A stretch of 53,389 nucleotides of DNA from Hydrococcus sp. Prado102 (GCA_025454425.1 JALOOL010000002.1:1-53389), one strand, 5' to 3'. Counted from the stretch's first letter, positions 9,292 to 17,597 are shown. Notes: a model not told the origin generated them from the sequence alone. Program-made: numbers and translations.

Positions 9292-10518
9292 CTAATGCTT
9301 CCTCCTCTGCTGTTTCAAACCGATTGTCAAGCCAATTCCCAGCAAAAAAGCTCCGGCAAACAGGTAAGGGACGCTTGGCTGCCATGCAAACAACAGACTG
9401 CCAAACAAGGGGCCGCCAACTTGTCCGAGACTGCTCGCAGCATTTTGCATTCCCAGCACCGTACCAGTGCGATCGCCGCCGCGATTTGAGATAAGAGCGG
9501 AGAGATTGGGAGCGATTAATGCCATGCCCAAAGACAGCAAGCCAATAACGCCCAAGACTAGCGGCATTGTCCGCACGGTTAGAAGTAGGGCAATGCCAAT
9601 TCCCATCAAACTAAAGCCCAAGGCTAACTGAAAAATGGCACCGACGTACTTTGAGAGATAGCTAACTGCGACAACTTGAAAGACAGCCATGACCAATCCG
9701 CAAACCATAAAGGCGATTCCCGTTTCGGTTGGCCCGTAACTCAACTTTTCTTGAGCGTAGAGGGCAAAGGTAGCCTCAAAAATTGCCAGTCCAAACTGTC
9801 CGGCAACGGTCAAACCGAGAAGCCACTGTAACTTGCTCCCTAAACCTCGCCAGCTAACTGTTTGCGAACGATTTGAAGTAGAACGCGATCGCATTGGCAA
9901 GGATTCTGGCAGCCAGCGGATCGCGATCGCCAAGGCGAAGAGTGCCAAGGCTGCTGCTAGAAAAAACGGCAGCGAAAAACTGTCGATTTTAAAATGTCCT
10001 GAGCCTGCGGCAAAATGCAGATCCCTGCGGGTAGCTAGTCCGCCCAAAGCTGGACCAGCAATTATTCCAAGACTGACCGCCGTTCCCAACCATGCCATTC
10101 CCCGACTGCGATCGCGCTCGGTGGTGAGATCGGCAACGTAGGCTGTTGCGGCAGGTAACATAGCCGATGATAAAAAGCCGCCAATTGCTCTCGCGCCATA
10201 AAGCATCCACAGCGAAGTTGCTACCCCAAACAACACCTGCGTAATGGCAGAACCCGCAATCCCGATTAACACTAATGGTTTTCTACCAACTCGGTCAGAC
10301 CATTGCCCCCAGAAAGGCGCAAAGATTAACTGTGCTAGCGCATAAATGCTGGTTAGCAGTCCGATATGAAATGCCATAAGCTGGCGATCGACCCTGCCCG
10401 TAACATCAAGGCGATCGGCATAAAAGGGAAGGACGGGCAGCGTGATGCCAAAACCGATCGTGACGACAAATAGGCAACTAAGGAGCAAAAGCAGGCTTTT
10501 ATTCATCTTACAAATCAA
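9292..10518 (-). CDS. MFS efflux transporter (TetA/Bcr-like)
   Basis: A twelve-helix major-facilitator antiporter of about 408 residues. The loop 2-3 signature (WGQWSDRVGRKPLVLIG) and a helix-5 motif with Gly/Pro (GIIAGPALGG) mark it as a drug:H+ antiporter-type exporter. The substrate is unknown. The start is unusual. TTG at 10518 overlaps the TGA of the upstream 48-residue gene by 2 nt and has GGAGG 6 nt before it, so translational coupling is likely. ATG at 10506 is the alternative but lies 18 nt from that ribosome site. FtsH starts 39 bp downstream, so these genes probably form one operon. Confidence 0.85.
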   Translation of the reverse strand: MICKMNKSLLLLLSCLFVVTIGFGITLPVLPFYADRLDVTGRVDRQLMAFHIGLLTSIYALAQLIFAPFWGQWSDRVGRKPLVLIGIAGSAITQVLFGVATSLWMLYGARAIGGFLSSAMLPAATAYVADLTTERDRSRGMAWLGTAVSLGIIAGPALGGLATRRDLHFAAGSGHFKIDSFSLPFFLAAALALFALAIAIRWLPESLPMRSRSTSNRSQTVSWRGLGSKLQWLLGLTVAGQFGLAIFEATFALYAQEKLSYGPTETGIAFMVCGLVMAVFQVVAVSYLSKYVGAIFQLALGFSLMGIGIALLLTVRTMPLVLGVIGLLSLGMALIAPNLSALISNRGGDRTGTVLGMQNAASSLGQVGGPLFGSLLFAWQPSVPYLFAGAFLLGIGLTIGLKQQRRKH

Positions 10519-10661
10519 TGACAACCTCCGCCTCTGCCGTGTCTGTCATGTCCGTGATGTCCTCCGTGTCCGCGATGCCCTCTATGTCCTCCATGATGTC
10601 GAGCGCGATTAAACCAGACGAACGCGAAAACTAATACAATCAGTCCAACGATTAACCACAT
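10515..10661 (-). CDS. 48-residue membrane-anchored His/Gly-rich peptide
   Basis: Short gene with an AAGGA ribosome site 8 nt before the ATG. The product has one transmembrane helix (about residues 2-17, WLIVGLIVLVFAFVWF). A tail follows made almost only of His, Gly, Arg and Asp (HHGGHRGHRGHGGHHGH) and ending in GGGCH. There are eleven His and one Cys in the last 30 residues, so Ni/Zn/Cu binding is plausible. Its stop overlaps the probable TTG start of the MFS exporter, which ties the two together. It could be a metal chaperone or accessory subunit of that exporter. No named family is recognised. Confidence 0.75.
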   Translation of the reverse strand: MWLIVGLIVLVFAFVWFNRARHHGGHRGHRGHGGHHGHDRHGRGGGCH

Positions 10662-10738
10662 GGCATTATCCTTCTAAGATTTGTAGTTGGAGCGCAAAAT
10701 TCTCAGTTTTGGAGTAAATAAACACCAAGAAAAGTGGA

Positions 10739-10939
10739 TTATAGTTGCCTGTGGCAACGCTCAAGACAACGACGGCGGACTTCAGCGCGGTTTTGGTTGA
10801 ATGTCAGGAAATTATCGTATTTTTCAAACGCGATCGCTGTCGCTAGATCGTTACTTTCCCAATCGTCGGTAAAAGTTTGGCATTGACGCAGACAGTGAAA
10901 ACAATCTTGAATACAGGTATCTATTGTGAGAAGTATCAT
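10739..10939 (-). CDS. Shrunken Csp-like protein, 66 residues
   Basis: The first 23 residues align well with the 20-Cys Csp at 25445-25786: both have TIxTxIQDCxxCLRxCxT. The last 15 residues (AEVRRRCLERC) resemble its final helix (AEICRRCAKSC). The middle two helices and their cysteines are missing, and only six Cys remain (9, 13, 16, 20, 58, 62). This looks like an internally deleted paralogue. The promoter is intact: a direct-repeat box 74 bp upstream and a GAGGT ribosome site like that of the full Csp. It may be a decaying gene, or a small copper-binding peptide still in use. Confidence 0.7.
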   Translation of the reverse strand: MILLTIDTCIQDCFHCLRQCQTFTDDWESNDLATAIAFEKYDNFLTFNQNRAEVRRRCLERCHRQL

Positions 10940-11012
10940 TTATACCTCTTTGAGATTTTCTTTGCTTGTTAAGCGTAAAAAGCGAACCTACGATCTAATT
11001 TCTCAAAACCAA

Positions 11013-11030
11013 ATGAAATTAGGATGAAAT
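11013..11030 (-). promoter_or_regulatory. Direct-repeat box 3
   Basis: ATTTCAT-N4-ATTTCAT on the coding strand of the 66-residue Csp-like gene. TAGATC (10997-10992) begins 15 nt after the box. Confidence 0.75.
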
Positions 11031-11130
11031 TTTCCATTTTGCCCAAATTAATCGAAGACACTTTATCTAGAAAAGAGAAATTAAAGAAAATAGGAAATGT
11101 AGCTCTGGCGCTCAATATGTTGTATCTTAG

Positions 11131-12471
11131 TCAACGCAAGGTAAAAAACTCTTCGCTAACCGTAGGATGAATACCAATTGTGTTATCGAAATGTTTTTTA
11201 GTAACCCCTGCTTTCATAGCAAGACCGATCGTTTGAATCACCTCGGCGGCATAATGTCCTACCATATGAGCGCCGACGACTCGATCTGAATTGCCATCAA
11301 CTACTAATTTGAGGAAAGTATTTTGGTCTATCTCACCTATGAGATTAAAAAGAGGTTGAAACTTTTTGGAATAACAACATACAGATTCACCAAATTGTGC
11401 GCGGGCTTGGGCTTCAGTTAAGCCAACCGTAGCAGCTTCAGGTTGGGAAGCCAATACATAAGGAATGTTTTCATAATTAATTGTACGAGAATGTTTGCCA
11501 AATTCTGTATCTGCGAAAGCACGACCAGCAGCGATTGCGACCGGAGTCCAATGCGGTCTAGGAGTACAATCGCCAACGGCAAAAATGTTTGCCACAGAGG
11601 TACGGCTATATTCATCTACGGCAATCCCATCTTTATTGACCTCAACCCCTGCATTTTCAAGACCCAAACCATCTAAATTCGGAACGCGACCCGTGACAAA
11701 AACAGCAGTTTCTACCGTTACTGGCTCACTGCTACCTGACAAAATTAAATTCAAACAATTCTGTGCTGGTTCAATTTTCTCAACAAAGCTATTAGAACAG
11801 ATTCTAATTCCGAGTTTAGTCATTTCCTCTTGAATGGTTGTCTGCGTTTCTTCATCGCAACCTGGCAAAATCTTATCTTCCTCTATTATTTGCGAGACTT
11901 TTGAAATTAAACCATTCATGATTCCTGCTAGCTTCACAGCAATATGGTTGTCACCAATAATTGCTAGGTGTTCTGGTTGCTGTTCGAGTTGCAGCATTTC
12001 GCGAAGGCTAATAGCGTATTCAACACCTGGTATGTCTGGCTTTGTATCTTTTCCTCCCACTGCAATCAAAATTTTGTCAGCAGTAATTTGGTTGCCTTCT
12101 ATTTCTAAAGTGTGAGGATCTAAGAATCGGACGTGTCCTTTTAAGCGTTCCACTCCTGCTTCTTGCAAATGCTGAGTATGCAACCTACTTAGGTGGTTAA
12201 TTTCTCGGTTTCTGGCTGCGATAAATTGACCCCAATCGAAGTTTTCTTGCACTTTTCCCCAACCGTACTCATCAGCATTTTTAAAAATTTGAGAAAAACT
12301 TGCGGCATAAGACATCATTTTTTCTGGTATACAACCATGAACGACACAAGTACCACCAATCCGATCTTGTTCGGCAATTGCCACTCGCGCCTTGTATTTA
12401 GCAGCCCTTTCAGAGGCAGCCAATCCTCCTGGACCCGCACCAATTACAAACAGATCGTAATTAAAGCTCAT
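11131..12471 (-). CDS. Glutathione-reductase-like FAD disulfide oxidoreductase
   Basis: Cytosolic flavoprotein of 446 residues in the pyridine nucleotide-disulfide oxidoreductase class I family. It shows the FAD motif GAGPGG near the N-terminus, the redox pair in GGTCVVHGCIPEK, and a C-terminal dimerisation domain ending in IGIHPTVSEEF, whose His-Pro-Thr-x-x-Glu is the glutathione reductase type. Mercuric reductase is a relative, but the N-terminal HMA domain and C-terminal Cys pair of MerA are absent. It probably maintains thiol pools under metal or oxidative stress. Its own direct-repeat box lies 63 bp upstream. The ATG at 12471 is preferred to an upstream TTG (12498) because family similarity starts at MSFNYDLFVIG. 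Confidence 0.88.
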   Translation of the reverse strand: MSFNYDLFVIGAGPGGLAASERAAKYKARVAIAEQDRIGGTCVVHGCIPEKMMSYAASFSQIFKNADEYGWGKVQENFDWGQFIAARNREINHLSRLHTQHLQEAGVERLKGHVRFLDPHTLEIEGNQITADKILIAVGGKDTKPDIPGVEYAISLREMLQLEQQPEHLAIIGDNHIAVKLAGIMNGLISKVSQIIEEDKILPGCDEETQTTIQEEMTKLGIRICSNSFVEKIEPAQNCLNLILSGSSEPVTVETAVFVTGRVPNLDGLGLENAGVEVNKDGIAVDEYSRTSVANIFAVGDCTPRPHWTPVAIAAGRAFADTEFGKHSRTINYENIPYVLASQPEAATVGLTEAQARAQFGESVCCYSKKFQPLFNLIGEIDQNTFLKLVVDGNSDRVVGAHMVGHYAAEVIQTIGLAMKAGVTKKHFDNTIGIHPTVSEEFFTLR

Positions 12472-12533
12472 AATTATTAATCTCACTTCTAGAAACAATA
12501 TGTTTTTTTATATATTTAGCTTTTCATGGAGGG

Positions 12534-12551
12534 ATGAAATTGGGATGAAAT
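12534..12551 (-). promoter_or_regulatory. Direct-repeat box 4
   Basis: ATTTCAT-N4-ATTTCAT on the coding strand of the glutathione-reductase-like gene. TAAATA (12518-12513) begins 15 nt after the box. Confidence 0.75.
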
Positions 12552-12595
12552 CCTTACCTAGAATAAGGGCAGAATCAGCTACAAGAAAAAAACGA

Positions 12596-13300
12596 TTAAC
12601 TCGTGGGAACAGTACTATCCACTAATAACCGACCGTCTTCCATGCGAACGATGCGATCGGCTATATCTAAAATGCGATTGTCGTGAGTCACGACTAAAAT
12701 AGGACATCCTTGTTCTTGAGCGAGATGCTGCATGAGTTCCACCACGTCTCGACCCGATTTGCTATCAAGAGCCGCAGTTGGTTCGTCGGCTAAAACTAAT
12801 TTGGGATGGCTGACTAGAGCGCGGGCGATCGCGACTTTTTGTTTTTGCCCGCCAGAAAGATTGTCTGGGTAATAATTAGCTCGCTGTTCCAACCCAACGG
12901 CTTTAAGCATTGCTTCCGCTCTAGGGCGAAGCTCTTCGACTGGAATATCTTTGTGCAGTTCGAGAGAGGTTTGCACGTTTTCCCAAGCTGTTAAGAATTC
13001 GAGTAAATTATGAGTTTGGAAAATGTAACCAATCTGGCTACGAACTTGCACTAATTGCTCTAAAGTGGCTCCGTAAAGTTCTTGACCGAGAACGTTGAGA
13101 CTGCCTTCTTGAAGGGAACGCAGACCACCAATCAAGGTTAGCAATGTTGTCTTGCCAGAACCCGACGGCCCCATCATAATGACAATTTCTCCAGCGTGGA
13201 TTTCTAAGTTAATGTCAAAGAGAATTTGCTTTTTCAATTCACCTTGACCGAAGTAGTGATTGATATGCTGGATTTTGATTACGGGTTCTCGGTAAGCCAT
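12596..13300 (-). CDS. devA: DevA-type ABC exporter ATPase
   Basis: ATP-binding subunit of a MacB/LolD-like exporter. It has Walker A GPSGSGKT (44-51), the Q-loop in GYIFQTHNLL, signature LSGGQKQK, Walker B VLADEPTAALD and the H-loop THD. The start ATG at 13300 (MAYREPVIKI) matches DevA N-termini better than the TTG at 13333. It follows the permease at 13339 and completes the devB-devC-devA order seen in cyanobacteria. In Anabaena DevBCA exports heterocyst glycolipids with TolC, but most paralogues have other or unknown substrates. The metal-island setting suggests a stress-exporter role here. Confidence 0.92.
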   Translation of the reverse strand: MAYREPVIKIQHINHYFGQGELKKQILFDINLEIHAGEIVIMMGPSGSGKTTLLTLIGGLRSLQEGSLNVLGQELYGATLEQLVQVRSQIGYIFQTHNLLEFLTAWENVQTSLELHKDIPVEELRPRAEAMLKAVGLEQRANYYPDNLSGGQKQKVAIARALVSHPKLVLADEPTAALDSKSGRDVVELMQHLAQEQGCPILVVTHDNRILDIADRIVRMEDGRLLVDSTVPTS

Positions 13301-13338
13301 AGATAAAGGGTTGTGTTGTATCAACTGAGTCAAAATTC

Positions 13339-14496
13339 TTACTTAAAAATGTCGGCAGGGTCGGCTGCTTGCAGTTTGCGTACCGCGATCGCGCCAGAAA
13401 TAAAACACATTAAAATCGTCAAGATTAAAACCATTAAGCCCCGTTTTATATCCATTCCCATCGGTAAACTGGTGGCTTTTTTGGTGAGGTCATATAAACC
13501 CAAAGTTACTGCAAATCCAGGGATATATCCTAAAACTCCGAGGATCAGTGCTTCTTGAAATACCATCTTTAAGAGATAGCTGTCTCGATAGCCCATCGCT
13601 TTGAGCGTTGCGTATTCAGCTAAGTGATCGGAAACATTTGTATAGAGAATTTGATAGACAATGACGCTCCCTACGATGAATCCCATGATGGTTCCTAGCG
13701 TGAAAACAAAACCAATGGCTGTATTCTTTTGCCAATAGTTTTTCTCAAATTCCACAAACTCATCGTGAGTGAGTACTTGTACATCTTTTGGCAAATCAGC
13801 TTTTATCGCCCGATCAATTTTTTCAATATTTTTATTAGGCTTAATTTTGACTAAACCAATATTGATTTCTCCTGCTTCGCGAGTTTTGAAAATCCGCAAA
13901 AAATTGACTTCGCTCGTAATTAACAGCGCGTCGGAACCAAAAGACGAACCCACTGTAAACAAGCCCACTACTTTAATTTTTCGACCGTTAATTTCAGGCG
14001 TAATGACTTTGCCTTGAGCCACTTCTGTAATGAACGGCTCAAATTCGGGGCGAGAAACTCGGTCGAGAATGGCAACGTCATCGAGTTTTAGCTTGTTCAG
14101 GTATCGATTGATTTCTGGAATGTGCAGACTCATCTTGGCTGGGTCGATTCCCAAAACTAAGATGGCGCGATCGCGTTGACTTTCAGGACTTTTCCACGTC
14201 CCCAAACCCACATACACGGAGTTAATCGATTCTACGCCTTCAAAACTGAGAACTTGATACAAACGCCGTCTGGAGAAATTGTTCATACTAATCAAGGCGC
14301 GAGAGCGGGGATTAATCAGCACTAGGTCGGCGTTGAGACTTTGATGAACGCGGGTGGCACTTTCAAACAAAGCTGCTCGAAAACCGATTTGCATAAACAT
14401 AAGAATGACCGCAAAAGCAATCCCTGCCAGGGCAACCACAAGTTTTGCTCTTTCCCTGCTGAGTTGCCGCCATGCAAGAAAGAGTTTGCGACTCAT
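13339..14496 (-). CDS. devC: DevC-type ABC exporter permease
   Basis: Membrane subunit of 385 residues with the MacB/FtsX topology: one N-terminal helix (about 18-40), a large periplasmic domain, then three helices near the C-terminus (about 260-285, 310-335, 345-370). The conserved FtsX-like core includes EYATLKAMGYRDSYL. Its start overlaps the end of devB by 4 nt, so the genes are co-transcribed and translationally coupled. It works with DevA (energy) and DevB (adaptor). Confidence 0.92.
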   Translation of the reverse strand: MSRKLFLAWRQLSRERAKLVVALAGIAFAVILMFMQIGFRAALFESATRVHQSLNADLVLINPRSRALISMNNFSRRRLYQVLSFEGVESINSVYVGLGTWKSPESQRDRAILVLGIDPAKMSLHIPEINRYLNKLKLDDVAILDRVSRPEFEPFITEVAQGKVITPEINGRKIKVVGLFTVGSSFGSDALLITSEVNFLRIFKTREAGEINIGLVKIKPNKNIEKIDRAIKADLPKDVQVLTHDEFVEFEKNYWQKNTAIGFVFTLGTIMGFIVGSVIVYQILYTNVSDHLAEYATLKAMGYRDSYLLKMVFQEALILGVLGYIPGFAVTLGLYDLTKKATSLPMGMDIKRGLMVLILTILMCFISGAIAVRKLQAADPADIFK

Positions 14497-15689
14497 GGTG
14501 AAATCTCCACGGTCACTTGTAGGTTCGTTAAACCCGCTACTCGCTGACTGGAAGCCGGATCGAGACGAATTTTGACTTCGACAACCCTAACATCCGTAGC
14601 GGCGGCGGGGTCGGTACTGAGAACGTCTTTTTTGCCAACTTGCCAGCCAATTTGGTCTACTGTCCCCTGCAATTTTCCAGTAAAGGCATCGCTGGTAATC
14701 GTGGCACGCTGTCCCAGGCGAACTTTACCAATATCGGTTTCATATACCTCTGCCACCGCATACATTTGGTCGGTTTGACCGACCAAGAGAATTCCCTCTC
14801 CTTGGTTGCTGACTACTTCTCCAGGACGGATATGGATTTTCAACACTCGACCGTCTCGCGGCGATCGCACGTATGCCAGTTCGAGGTCGGCTTTCGCTCT
14901 ATCCACGCTTGCTAGCGCTCTGTCTACCTCAGCTTGAGACGCTTGCACGTCAGTGGGACGAACCTCCGCGATGCGGGTAAGAGTGGCTTTAGCTTCGTTG
15001 AGTTGTGCTTGCGTGGATTCTCGAATTCGATTGAGCGTTGCCCTACCTTCCTCCAGTTTTTTCTGGGCAGTATCGACGGCTAGGCGCTTGTTATCGCGGG
15101 TAGATGCGGAAACTGCCCCCTCTTGATAAAGTTGCTGGTAGCGTCGATATTCGGTTTCGGCATTGTCCAATTCAGCTTCTAAACGAGCTACCGTTGCCTC
15201 CTGCGCTTTGACATCGCCTTGTAATTCAGCCTCCATTCGCTGAATGGTTGCTTTCTGAGCGTTAATTTCCCCGATTTTAGCTCCAGCTTTTACCTGTGCC
15301 AGATTGGCTTGGGCGACTTTGACTTGTTCTTGGGCTTCTTTGAGAGCAGCTAAACGGCGATCGCGCGTGTCTAGAATGGCGAGAATCTGTCCGGTCTTGA
15401 CTTTATCCCCCTCTTTGACCAAAATCTTCAGAATCCGAGTTCCTTCCAAAGATCCGGTTGTTGCTGGATGAACCGCTTCTCCTTCGGGTTCCAAGCGTCC
15501 CAAGGCGGTTACAGTCCTGACAATCGGAACGGTTGGCGAAGCTGTTGGTGCAGGCGTTGCAGGCAAGAGGCGATAGCGCGAAAACACATAGACTGTAGCG
15601 GCAGTAGTAGCAATTCCAGCAGCAATGACTAATGCCAACACCCATCCCTTAGAGCGTGTGACTAGCGGAGTTTTTGAAGGTACGTTCAT
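14493..15689 (-). CDS. devB: DevB-type HlyD adaptor
   Basis: Membrane-fusion adaptor of about 398 residues. It has an N-terminal helix (about 17-38), a split lipoyl domain (GTRILKILVKEGDKVKTGQ and later SPRDGRVLKIHIRPGE), a long coiled coil between them (about 110-245) and a C-terminal beta region. It links the DevAC pump to an outer-membrane TolC channel, which is not in the window. ATG at 15689 is preferred because GGAG lies 9 nt upstream; the upstream TTG at 15704 sits inside that ribosome site. No direct-repeat box was seen upstream. Confidence 0.9.
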   Translation of the reverse strand: MNVPSKTPLVTRSKGWVLALVIAAGIATTAATVYVFSRYRLLPATPAPTASPTVPIVRTVTALGRLEPEGEAVHPATTGSLEGTRILKILVKEGDKVKTGQILAILDTRDRRLAALKEAQEQVKVAQANLAQVKAGAKIGEINAQKATIQRMEAELQGDVKAQEATVARLEAELDNAETEYRRYQQLYQEGAVSASTRDNKRLAVDTAQKKLEEGRATLNRIRESTQAQLNEAKATLTRIAEVRPTDVQASQAEVDRALASVDRAKADLELAYVRSPRDGRVLKIHIRPGEVVSNQGEGILLVGQTDQMYAVAEVYETDIGKVRLGQRATITSDAFTGKLQGTVDQIGWQVGKKDVLSTDPAAATDVRVVEVKIRLDPASSQRVAGLTNLQVTVEISP

Positions 15690-15814
15690 GACTAAAATCT
15701 CCAATCTGACTGGTTTTGCTTAATCCCGACAGTCTTAGTATGGTGCTAAGAGTCTTCGCGATCGCTTGCTCATTGTGTACATGAGAAGAATCGGGAAATC
15801 CTGGCTGCGCCTAA

Positions 15815-16477
15815 TTAAGAGGGAACCTTCCAATCAAACGGGATATGCTTGCTCGACTGTCCTTCAAAGGGATGAGAATAATCAAAGCCAACGGCGTGAC
15901 TTTCCTTGACCACTCCCCAAGTGGCAATTTGTCCGGGGCCCGTTTCAGATCCTGGCGGATTGTACAATTGCACGCGACGGTTTGGATCGGCTGTCGGGCC
16001 AGTCAAGGCTTCAACGGCTGCTACTACTCTCCCAGGAACTTCAGCCCGCCAATAACTCAGGTCGTCTGCAATGTTCACCTCCATCGGTGCGTACTCAATC
16101 CCCCGAACTTCGAGGAATAGCTTGCTGAACTGACTCGGCCAACCGCCTGCTTTCCCCGTGAAGATCTGTTCGAGAGCGTGGCGTTGGCGTTCGTCAGCAC
16201 GTTCATCAATGTAGAAAAGCAGTTTCATTGACGGAGTGAGGTCTTCTACCCACTGATTCCCCTCAACCTCTCCGATCGCGACGACACTTAAACCGTCGAG
16301 TACGATACCGTTATAATGTCCCTTGTTTACTTGCCACACCAGCGTAAACAAGCAGTCACCATAGGTCGGTTCTTGAGCAAACGTACAGGGACAAGGCAGT
16401 TTGCAACTACAGACATCGAACCATTCACCTTTGAGATTCCACTGGACATCTGTTGTTACTTGTGTTGCTGCGGTCAT
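15815..16477 (-). CDS. DUF1326 cysteine-motif protein
   Basis: A 220-residue soluble protein with the DUF1326 hallmark CxCxxxCxC near the N-terminus (C23, C25, C29, C31 in DVCSCKLPCPCTF) and the conserved GxxDG-type middle region. It has no signal peptide. The function is unknown. The family is often next to a DUF2182 membrane protein, and none is present here. The Cys cluster suggests metal binding. GGAGG lies 8 nt before the ATG. It stands alone, between devB and a four-helix membrane protein, all on the same strand. Confidence 0.85.
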   Translation of the reverse strand: MTAATQVTTDVQWNLKGEWFDVCSCKLPCPCTFAQEPTYGDCLFTLVWQVNKGHYNGIVLDGLSVVAIGEVEGNQWVEDLTPSMKLLFYIDERADERQRHALEQIFTGKAGGWPSQFSKLFLEVRGIEYAPMEVNIADDLSYWRAEVPGRVVAAVEALTGPTADPNRRVQLYNPPGSETGPGQIATWGVVKESHAVGFDYSHPFEGQSSKHIPFDWKVPS

Positions 16478-16597
16478 AAATAACCTCCATTCAATTGTTG
16501 GCTAGTAAAGTCTGGAAAGTTTTGGTTTTCTAACATCTGGGACGATCCTAAGTTCTCTTCTCAATTGGAGAGTCAAGGAGCGCGACATAAAAATTAA

Positions 16598-17116
16598 TCA
16601 TGGTCTTTCCATCCTCCAACCCACCAGATGACGGCGTGCCATAATTAATACCAAAGGCGGCAGAATTATCCACTGAAGTACGGCTAAAACCGGAACGCCA
16701 TAAACTTTAGAGACATTGACTCGATATGTTTCTGTGACGAGGGTGATAGCTAAACCGACGCTCGTAAAAAGCAGCGTTAGCTTCCGCGTTGGGGTTAGCA
16801 CCCAGTAACGAGAACGAACAAAAGCGCTTACAACCCAACTACTTATAAGAACGATCGCGGCATCGCCCAACGTACAGTGAGTCAGGTCGTTTATCTTGTC
16901 TGACAAAGATGGCATTCCGTAAAAGTCGTAATAAGGAGCTTGCCAAACTTCATAGACAAAATTGATGAGAAAAGCGAAGAGAAGTAAATTCGTTTCTGGT
17001 GCAGCCAAAATCCGAACCGTCCATTTAGAAAAAAGCTTGCTCGTCATAATTGCTGTTTCATCCGGTTGCGATCGCGCGATGCTCGTTCTCACTTCATTGC
17101 CAACTGCGTTACGCAT
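16598..17116 (-). CDS. Four-helix membrane protein of unknown function
   Basis: A 172-residue protein with four predicted helices (about 40-57, 82-103, 113-130, 143-161). Conserved-looking motifs are FLINFVYEVWQAPYY, TLGDAAIVLISSWV and LQWIILPPLVL. I recall similar uncharacterised membrane proteins in many bacteria but no assigned function. ATG at 17116 has AAAGG 4 nt upstream; an internal ATG at 17047 is a weaker alternative. A direct-repeat box is only 32 bp upstream, so it is probably part of the same regulon. Confidence 0.75.
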   Translation of the reverse strand: MRNAVGNEVRTSIARSQPDETAIMTSKLFSKWTVRILAAPETNLLLFAFLINFVYEVWQAPYYDFYGMPSLSDKINDLTHCTLGDAAIVLISSWVVSAFVRSRYWVLTPTRKLTLLFTSVGLAITLVTETYRVNVSKVYGVPVLAVLQWIILPPLVLIMARRHLVGWRMERP

Positions 17117-17147
17117 TTAGCCTTTAATTTTGTTATATGAAAAAACG

Positions 17148-17165
17148 ATGAAATTTGGATGAAAT
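17148..17165 (-). promoter_or_regulatory. Direct-repeat box 5
   Basis: ATTTCAT-N4-ATTTCAT on the coding strand of the four-helix membrane protein gene, 32 bp from its start. The hexamer at +15 is CAAAAT, weaker than at other boxes, and TATAAC is closer. With so little room the transcript would have a very short leader. Confidence 0.7.
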
Positions 17166-17304
17166 TTTCAAGAATTATAGGCTACCCTCAATAATTATTA
17201 GCTCTTGCAAAAGAAAAAAAAACATTGACGGGACAATTCTAAAAAGTCAACAATATTTATCTTAATTAAAAATACCAAACGCGAGAAAACCTATTTGGTT
17301 AGCT

Positions 17305-17324
17305 ATTAATACCGTGTAAGTATA
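17305..17324. promoter_or_regulatory. Palindromic motif ATTAATAC-N5-AAGTAT, copy 1
   Basis: Copy with core ATAC-N7-GTAT, between boxes 5 and 6. The same pattern with the same spacing occurs at 19564, 26001 and 36360. The binding protein is unknown; a MerR- or ArsR-type dimer would fit a palindrome of this size. Confidence 0.5.
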
Positions 17325-17441
17325 AATTAAATTCTGTAAAAAATTGCCAACCAAAGATTCGGTGTAATGCCATTCGTCGCCTATTGGCTAGGGAAAGGTA
17401 CGGCAATATATATGCCTATTTAACAGGTGCGCCATATAAAA

Positions 17442-17459
17442 ATGAAATTGAGATGAAAT
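17442..17459 (-). promoter_or_regulatory. Direct-repeat box 6, oriented away from the nearest start
   Basis: Box ATTTCAT-N4-ATTTCAT on the minus strand. It points away from the DUF305/PEP-CTERM gene (17630) and towards the membrane-protein gene, which already has box 5. It is the only box of eleven with this mismatch. It could fire a second, 300 nt longer transcript, a small RNA, or activate the plus-strand gene from the opposite orientation. Confidence 0.65.
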
Positions 17460-17564
17460 CTCTGTATTCCAATAGCTAGAAATATTAATTACGCCAAAAG
17501 GATGAAGCAAATACATTTGTAACTTTTTATGGTAAAGCGGAAGAGATTACCTACTAGCCGCCAT

Positions 17565-17597
17565 ACGGGTAGCACCGTCTTTCCACTACCTTTGTGG
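17565..17597 (+). other. Possible structured RNA leader
   Basis: Two adjacent hairpins can form: ACGG-GTAGCA-CCGT (17565-17578) and CCAC-TACCTTT-GTGG (17583-17597). GGTAG at 17568-17572 is complementary to CTACC at 17586-17590, so a loop-loop or pseudoknot contact is possible. It lies 33 bp before the DUF305/PEP-CTERM start. No known riboswitch class is recognised. Confidence 0.3.

Noticed and set aside
9254-9385. 44-residue N-terminal extension of FtsH
   Set aside because: It lies inside the MFS gene, reads as non-conserved sequence, and the start at 9253 has a strong AGGAG site.
11131-12471. Mercuric reductase (MerA)
   Set aside because: No N-terminal HMA domain and no C-terminal Cys pair; the C-terminal HPT-x-x-E pattern fits glutathione reductase.
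17200-17440. Small minus-strand ORFs of 24-30 codons downstream of box 6
   Set aside because: No ribosome sites, and one needs a TTG start. Not enough support to call a gene.
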